Source of the DNA: UBA2336 sp965227265
Lineage (GTDB): Bacteria > Bacteroidota > Bacteroidia > Cytophagales > Cyclobacteriaceae
Assembly (NCBI GenBank): GCA_965227265.1
Contig: OZ245738.1
Location: 248,001-312,000, forward strand
Direction: 5' to 3'
DNA: 64,000 nt
Of this stretch, positions 60,097 to 64,000 are shown piece by piece. Both the position numbers and the translations under genes were made by a program. The notes under the pieces were generated by a model. The model worked only from the letters and a program-made list of their open reading frames with translations. It ran no database searches and was not told the DNA's origin. How positions within the stretch are numbered: the stretch's first letter is position 1; the number at the start of each line of letters is the position of its first letter.

Positions 60097-60179
60097 GTCT
60101 CACCAAGCTTAAATTTTTCTATTTCTTTTTTTGCAAATTTAATTGCCTTACGTTCAAAATCATCTCGAATCAAAACGTC
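60093..60179 (-). pseudogene. Gene remnant, C-terminal tail on the minus strand
   Basis: The minus strand from about 60179 reads a 28-codon open frame with a protein-like tail FERKAIKFAKKEIEKFKLGE and a TAG stop at 60093-60095, which overlaps the HNH stop codon. It has no ATG and is preceded by a stop (TAA) next to the end of the DUF2779 gene. This suggests the tail of a lost gene truncated by the island's insertion, or a chance frame. Confidence 0.35.
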
Positions 60180-60187
60180 AAATTATT

Positions 60188-61654
60188 TCACAATTCTCTC
60201 AAAAACTCCAATATCCTAACCATCGCCAGCGTATCCATTTTACAATACGCCAGCAAATGCTCCCGCTGGAGCGCAGCTGTTTCATCATCCTGCATTTTTA
60301 ATTGCGCATACACCTTGCTGGCCGTGTCGCCTTCGCGGATGGTTAACGAATCGTACCGTAAATCCGGGCAAAGCACAGGCAACACATTTTTTATTGAGTA
60401 GTTTCCTTTAAACTCCGGATGATAATACCACCGTTTCTGAAAAGGTGTCATGAGATCAATCGTGCGGCTCGGGAGTGCAAGTAATTTGTCTGCATGATGT
60501 GGGAAAAGAACGGCTAGCTCTTTAATCCTGCTTTTCTCGAACGTGGTATTATAACAAAGTATGGTTCCTGCTGTCCCCAATCGGCTTATCAATTCGTGCG
60601 TAAATTCACTGCGCGGATCGGTTCTGCCATCACCTAAAAATTCGTAATGCGCTACAGCATTATGGCTGGATCGTTGCACATGCAATGAGAATTGAAACGG
60701 GATTTGCTGGAAAGGTGCGTTGTTATCAAACTGGGGCACATTCGGCCAAACAGTTTCAAAGTCAAGAAAGTAAATTGGGTAGTGAATGTTGGTTAAAAAT
60801 AGTTGTATGGCTTCCGTATCAATAGAAGCCTCGCCCGAACGGTAATGCGAAAGCTGATGCGTAGCATTTTTGTTCAATTTATAATCGGCCGGAATATGAT
60901 CAAGGTGCAAGTGACCATCCGCATAGAGTTTCCAGGCAGCGCGCGAATCGAGATCAAAAACAGAATCAACAGTCGGTATGTGTGCCCAGCAATGGTTTGT
61001 AAAATCACAATCGTACGGAATTCCACAATGCGGCCCAATGTCCATAATAGGTTCTGGCTGTTGCAGAATATTTTTCAACACATCAATTTTCTGCTGGATA
61101 GAGTTTTGCAATTCAATAACTTCTTTCAGAATGGATTGCTTCAGAAATAATGTTTCGATCTCAAGCTCACCGCTGCGAACATATTCTTTATTAAGATGAA
61201 CAATCGAAATATCATCGAGCGCAATACCGCTGTTGTTTATCACGTAATATTGAAACGCAGCATCGGGGAGATGCTGCTCCTTAACACTGCCTGTGCCCTT
61301 AACTTCATACGCACTCCAGCATTCGTCTTTTTTTACAAGAATGTCCAGCGCACAGAGCACTCCATCGTATTGAAAAACAGCTTCATAGATAATGGTTTCA
61401 CCTTGCGCGATTAATTCCTGTGTTTTAATAACCGCTTCCTGGTACGAGTAGGTATCCACAGGCGAAGCATCCACGCCTCCCGGAAAAAGCTGCTGCGCTA
61501 ATAACCCAACTTCACTTCCACTATCTTTAACATACTGAACCCGCTCATCAATCGGATTTTTTAAGTCAGGCCTGAATTTATGTAAGTGTAATCGCTTGGC
61601 GCACTGGCAACCATAAAGGTACGTGGACTTAGAAAGCGTATGTTTTTCAAGCAT
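60188..61654 (-). CDS. DUF2779 protein: Cas4-like nuclease fused to DEDD exonuclease
   Basis: A 488-residue protein from ATG 61654 (MLEKHTLSKSTYLYG). The N-terminal Cas4-like part has Cys16/Cys18 in GCQCAKRLHLHKF, nuclease residues E91, D104 (ALDILV) and E117-x-K119 (YEVKG), and the Cys trio CGIPYDCDFTNHCW (210-222). Five cysteines fit an Fe-S cluster. The C-terminal half is an RNase H-like 3'-5' exonuclease: FLDFETVWPNVPQF, CYNTTFEKSRIKEL and AYCKMDTLAMVRIL match the DEDDy order. The family's role is not known; repair or defence are possible. It is convergent with the HNH island. Confidence 0.85.
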   Translation of the reverse strand: MLEKHTLSKSTYLYGCQCAKRLHLHKFRPDLKNPIDERVQYVKDSGSEVGLLAQQLFPGGVDASPVDTYSYQEAVIKTQELIAQGETIIYEAVFQYDGVLCALDILVKKDECWSAYEVKGTGSVKEQHLPDAAFQYYVINNSGIALDDISIVHLNKEYVRSGELEIETLFLKQSILKEVIELQNSIQQKIDVLKNILQQPEPIMDIGPHCGIPYDCDFTNHCWAHIPTVDSVFDLDSRAAWKLYADGHLHLDHIPADYKLNKNATHQLSHYRSGEASIDTEAIQLFLTNIHYPIYFLDFETVWPNVPQFDNNAPFQQIPFQFSLHVQRSSHNAVAHYEFLGDGRTDPRSEFTHELISRLGTAGTILCYNTTFEKSRIKELAVLFPHHADKLLALPSRTIDLMTPFQKRWYYHPEFKGNYSIKNVLPVLCPDLRYDSLTIREGDTASKVYAQLKMQDDETAALQREHLLAYCKMDTLAMVRILEFLREL

Positions 61655-61690
61655 CTGATAAGTGATCACCCGAAGTTACTATTAAAACTG

Positions 61691-61753
61691 CGAACCTCGA
61701 ACCTCTAACTTCTAACTTCTATCTTCTAACTTCTAACTTCTAACTTCTAATTC
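61691..61753. repeat. Tandem heptamer array, nine units
   Basis: Units: CGAACCT twice, CTAACTT twice, CTATCTT, CTAACTT three times, CTAATTC. Strict seven-base register. It lies between the DUF2779 start and the small gene at 61779. Confidence 0.85.
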
Positions 61754-61778
61754 GCCCCCAAGATTCGTATATTTATCC

Positions 61779-61976
61779 ATGACCGAACGCGACCTCAGAA
61801 AGCTCGAAGCCACCATTCGCTCCAAAATGGACGACATCAAAAAGCAACGCACCAGTCTGAAAGACTCAGGCATCGGAGCTATGATGAATGCATTAAAAAA
61901 AGTGGATGAGGCTGCGTATGAAAAGATTCTGCCAGAGTACAAAGCAATGGCCACATCCTCAAATATTTTCAAATAG
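61779..61976 (+). CDS. Small helical protein (65 aa)
   Basis: ATG 61779; a soluble, mostly helical protein (LRKLEATIRSKMDDIKKQRT; MMNALKKVDEAAYEKILPEY). No family was recognised. The start follows directly after a heptamer array and another array follows its stop, so the gene is insulated by repeats. The minus-strand frame here is a shadow. Confidence 0.6.
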   Translation: MTERDLRKLEATIRSKMDDIKKQRTSLKDSGIGAMMNALKKVDEAAYEKILPEYKAMATSSNIFK

Positions 61977-61993
61977 CAGTATCTTAAAAAGAA

Positions 61994-62028
61994 CTCCAAC
62001 CTCAAACTTTGAACTTCTAACCGCGAAC
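61994..62028. repeat. Heptamer-periodic array, five units
   Basis: CTCCAAC, CTCAAAC, TTTGAAC, TTCTAAC, CGCGAAC: each ends in AAC, in strict seven-base steps. It lies between two small convergent genes. Confidence 0.65.
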
Positions 62029-62034
62029 TTCGGA

Positions 62035-62385
62035 TTATAGCCCGTACTTTCCGAAAATCTGTTTCAGCTCATCCGTAAAAAGCTGACTTTGTTCGGCATT
62101 AACCGCAGCCCCGTCCTGCTTGATCGCGGTGATCAGGCTTGAATAGTGAACCAGGTCAAGCGTGCTGGCCCGCAATTCGTTCAAATCCCGTTTCATAAAC
62201 TCGCGCTTCACCGCGCTGATAGCCACCGTGTTATACAAGTCTTCCAGTAAATCCATGAGTGCATCATCATGCCGTGTAAGCTCGCGCAAGCGCGTGTCGC
62301 GCAGCGATCGGATGTAAGCAATGATAGTTTCAACTGAAGGCGCGACTCGGGATGCTGAGTCAGAAGAGAGTGGTGCTGCGTGCAT
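62035..62385 (-). CDS. Hypothetical soluble helical protein
   Basis: A 116-residue protein starting MHAAPLSSDSASRVAPSVET. It is predicted to be helical (IIAYIRSLRDTRLRELTRHD; LVHYSSLITAIKQDG). No family, signal peptide or membrane segment. It is convergent with the 65-aa gene. Probably genuine by codon use, but the function is unknown. Confidence 0.65.
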   Translation of the reverse strand: MHAAPLSSDSASRVAPSVETIIAYIRSLRDTRLRELTRHDDALMDLLEDLYNTVAISAVKREFMKRDLNELRASTLDLVHYSSLITAIKQDGAAVNAEQSQLFTDELKQIFGKYGL

Positions 62386-62512
62386 AGAACGCTCAAATAT
62401 ACTAAGTGATTTGAAATGATAAACTATAAAGCTTTTTATTCAAAGATTGCTTCTATGCAGCAAAGGGCACAAGTGATTACTATGATTTTTATAAGAGTAC
62501 AATCACACCATA

Positions 62513-62585
62513 GACTATTAAACTGTAAACGATTGACTATCAAACTGTCGACTATGGACGGTTAAACTGTCGACTACTAAACTGT
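62513..62585. repeat. GACTATNAAACTGT direct repeats with spacing in multiples of seven
   Basis: Four units start with GACTAT or GACTAC and end with AAACTGT: 62513-62526, 62535-62548, 62550-62570 and 62572-62585. Unit starts are 22, 15 and 22 bases apart. The stretch 62386-62680 holds these repeats, a hairpin at 62611 and no gene. Confidence 0.75.
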
Positions 62586-62610
62586 ATTATCCCCGGTCAC
62601 GCTCTAATAT

Positions 62611-62630
62611 CACCGAGCGGAGTCGAGGTG
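62611..62630. repeat. Small hairpin with GAGCGGAGTCGA loop
   Basis: Short stem CACC/GGTG around the same 12-base core seen at 16162 and 46342. Confidence 0.65.
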
Positions 62631-62680
62631 TAACCTTTCCCAATTCCCGAAGTATCCCTGTAAACCAAAATCCTGCAGCC

Positions 62681-63274
62681 ATGAGCCACACGAATCGCAC
62701 CTTGTTTGTTTTCCTGATAATCTGTTTGCCATTGGCAGCATTTTCACAAAAAGCTGAATCTCCGAAAGAAGAACCAAAAACAGAAGAAGCGTCCAAATCC
62801 ACCGGGTTAAGAAAAGTAGCAAGCGGCAATCGGAATACTGATGTTCACATCGATGAAGCACAGCTCGAAGCAGCGATTGAGTCAGCGATTGAAAGTTCGT
62901 TACGGTCGGTAGAACATTCCCTCGAAAGCCTGGAGATTCATATCGAACCAATTGAAATCAACCTTGACAATCTTGACCTGAGTCTTGACCCAATTGTAAT
63001 TAATATCCCGGAAATCAATATCGACATCGAGCCAATCGAAATTGAGCTGGAAGAACTGGAGTTTGATATGGACGATATGGAAGCGGACCTGGATTTTGAT
63101 CTGGAGAATGATAGCGATGATGCAGAAGCGGAGGATGACGGAGAAGAGGTGATTAAAATAAAACACCGGAATGAAAGTCGCGAGGTTGTAGAGGTGAAGC
63201 AAAAATCAGGTAGAGATAAATCCAGCAAAGCTGAAAAGGAGAAAGCGAAAGGCTTAAAGAAAATTTCACCTTAA
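62681..63274 (+). CDS. Secreted acidic protein with periodic two-residue beta pattern
   Basis: A 197-residue protein with a signal peptide (MSHTNRTLFVFLIICLPLAA, ending FSQ). After a Lys/Glu-rich linker, residues about 85-150 alternate hydrophobic and acidic residues with a steady period (EIHIEPIEINLDNLDLSLDP; NIDIEPIEIELEELEFDMDD), then a very acidic stretch and a basic, Lys-rich tail. The central part could form a long beta-strand stack or solenoid, or be a disordered polyacid that binds metal. No family recognised. Exported by the signal peptide. Confidence 0.7.
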   Translation: MSHTNRTLFVFLIICLPLAAFSQKAESPKEEPKTEEASKSTGLRKVASGNRNTDVHIDEAQLEAAIESAIESSLRSVEHSLESLEIHIEPIEINLDNLDLSLDPIVINIPEINIDIEPIEIELEELEFDMDDMEADLDFDLENDSDDAEAEDDGEEVIKIKHRNESREVVEVKQKSGRDKSSKAEKEKAKGLKKISP

Positions 63275-63310
63275 CCTCAAACCTCAAACCTCGAACTTCG
63301 AATCTCGAAT
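63269..63310. repeat. Heptamer-periodic array overlapping a stop codon
   Basis: Six units: CCTTAAC, CTCAAAC, CTCAAAC, CTCGAAC, TTCGAAT, CTCGAAT. The first unit contains the stop codon of the acidic protein gene. Confidence 0.7.
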
Positions 63311-63367
63311 TGAGAGTTGAATTATCACAACATTTTTGTTAGGTTAGTAGCAGTTAAACCAAACGTT

Positions 63368-63799
63368 ATGACTGCTCCAACAAAACCTACTGCGTCCTTC
63401 TGGATAATCAGTGTTCTGGCTCTCCTATGGAATTTAATGGGCGTGATGGCCTACATCATGCACGTAACAATGACTCCCGAAGCGATTCAGGCACTACCCG
63501 CTGAAGAACAGCAACTCTACACAAACATTCCGGTATGGGCTACGGCAGCTTTTGCAATTGCAGTTTGGGGCAGTACACTCGGATGTGTTTTATTATTACT
63601 CCGGAAAAAACTTGCCACTCCCGTGCTGATCGTTTCTTTCGTAGCCATACTGGTTCAAATGATTCATCAGCTTTTCATCAGCAAATCGATTGAAGTCTAC
63701 GGACCGGGTGGAGCAGTTATGCCCGTGATGATAATTGTGATCGGTGCATTCCTAATCTGGTACGCACGTAAAGCAACAGCTAAGGGCTGGTTGAATTAA
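63368..63799 (+). CDS. Membrane protein of unknown function, four helices
   Basis: A 143-residue protein from ATG 63368 (MTAPTKPTASFWIISVLALL). Four hydrophobic segments: about 10-30, 53-73, 79-100, 117-137, separated by short polar loops (PEAIQALPAEEQQLYTNIPV). No recognised family; the architecture resembles small sugar/solute-related membrane proteins. No signal for function from its neighbours: the next gene is a YciI-like fragment on the other strand. Confidence 0.75.
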   Translation: MTAPTKPTASFWIISVLALLWNLMGVMAYIMHVTMTPEAIQALPAEEQQLYTNIPVWATAAFAIAVWGSTLGCVLLLLRKKLATPVLIVSFVAILVQMIHQLFISKSIEVYGPGGAVMPVMIIVIGAFLIWYARKATAKGWLN

Positions 63800-63853
63800 T
63801 TGAAGTGAGTTGTGCGTTGTATGTGAGCGTCTTGAGTTCATAAGAGCGATTGC

Positions 63854-64000
63854 TCAGGAGAAATTTTCTTTCATCATCTTTTTGAAAGCTGGATGCAGTT
63901 GCGAATTCAAAAATTCGGTGATGGTAACTTCTGCCAGGCCGTGCTTGCAAAACGGATCTTCTGCCATAATCGCTTCGAGATCTTGTTTGGATTGACAGGT
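63854..64000 (-). CDS. YciI-like protein, C-terminal fragment
   Basis: The open frame on the minus strand runs from the right edge to a TGA at 63854-63856 and encodes 48 residues. The sequence LEAIMAEDPFCKHGLAEVTI then TEFLNSQLHPAFKK matches the end of YciI-type proteins, which have a central A-x-D-P-F motif after the conserved His. The catalytic part is outside the window. The opposite-strand frame at 63810 is a shadow. Confidence 0.65.
   Translation of the reverse strand, partial: TCQSKQDLEAIMAEDPFCKHGLAEVTITEFLNSQLHPAFKKMMKENFS

Noticed and set aside
61691..61753. Possible CRISPR array
   Set aside because: Repeats are seven bases without spacers, and no cas genes are present; DUF2779 only resembles Cas4 in one domain.
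63810..63995. 61-codon plus-strand frame at the right edge
   Set aside because: The minus-strand frame has the YciI-type motif and a consistent end, so this one is a shadow.
1..64000. tRNA, rRNA, tmRNA or riboswitch
   Set aside because: No cloverleaf, conserved rRNA blocks or known riboswitch cores were recognised by reading the gaps; a covariance search was not possible.

Overview
The window looks like a chromosome segment of a Bacteroidota bacterium, most likely an aerobic, free-living member of the Cytophagales (an inference). The clues are promoter elements of the TAnnTTTG type instead of E. coli-type -10 boxes, almost no Shine-Dalgarno sequences, and families typical of the phylum: DUF4199, fused IcmF mutase, TolB-repeat amidohydrolase, YifB, type B L31, MacB/FtsX permeases, and many secreted or outer-membrane proteins ending in SQ, AQ or a lipobox Cys. 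No rRNA, tRNA, CRISPR array, transposase or prophage was seen.

Layout: 1-8.5 kb holds the start of holB, a GlmU-like nucleotidyltransferase, L31, a Wzi-like outer-membrane protein, an MsbA-type exporter, YifB and a DoxX-like membrane protein. 8.5-11 kb is a LuxR-type regulator with DUF4199 and two VOC proteins. 11-16 kb has a large ABC permease, two RNA methyltransferases and a PfpI protein. 16-29 kb carries a Pif1-like helicase, typA, guaA, a TPR/ligand-binding lipid- or wall-related protein, outer-membrane proteins, hutI, apt and a LON-like protein. 29-44 kb has an SGNH hydrolase, a secreted protein, icmF, a receiver, an M28 peptidase, a Crp/Fnr regulator, YceI, an SF1 helicase and an amidohydrolase. 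43.7-46 kb is a small accessory patch (WYL regulator, two small overlapping genes, an orphan HEPN-like gene). 46-57.5 kb has a membrane patatin, an AddA/AddB-like recombination nuclease pair, RhlE and a PIG-L deacetylase. 57.5-60.2 kb is an AT-rich accessory island (metallophosphoesterase, 56-aa protein, Cas9-like HNH protein) behind a stack of palindromic repeats, next to a DUF2779 nuclease. 60.2-64 kb has small hypothetical genes separated by repeats and the end of a YciI-like gene.

The most interesting signals are: the 57.5-60.2 kb island as a candidate, undescribed defence locus; an almost identical operator (TGACAC-N3-TTGTCA) at the WYL regulator promoter and inside that island, which suggests the regulator 14 kb away may control it; a 20-base palindrome found upstream of both this island and yifB; several intergenic arrays with strict 7-base periodicity, one running into a start codon; hairpins sharing a constant 12-base loop with different stems; and a group of genes, guaA included, whose promoter -7 box lies only 4-7 bases before the start codon, implying leaderless mRNAs.

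All annotations come from reading the sequence and protein motifs; no similarity search was possible.
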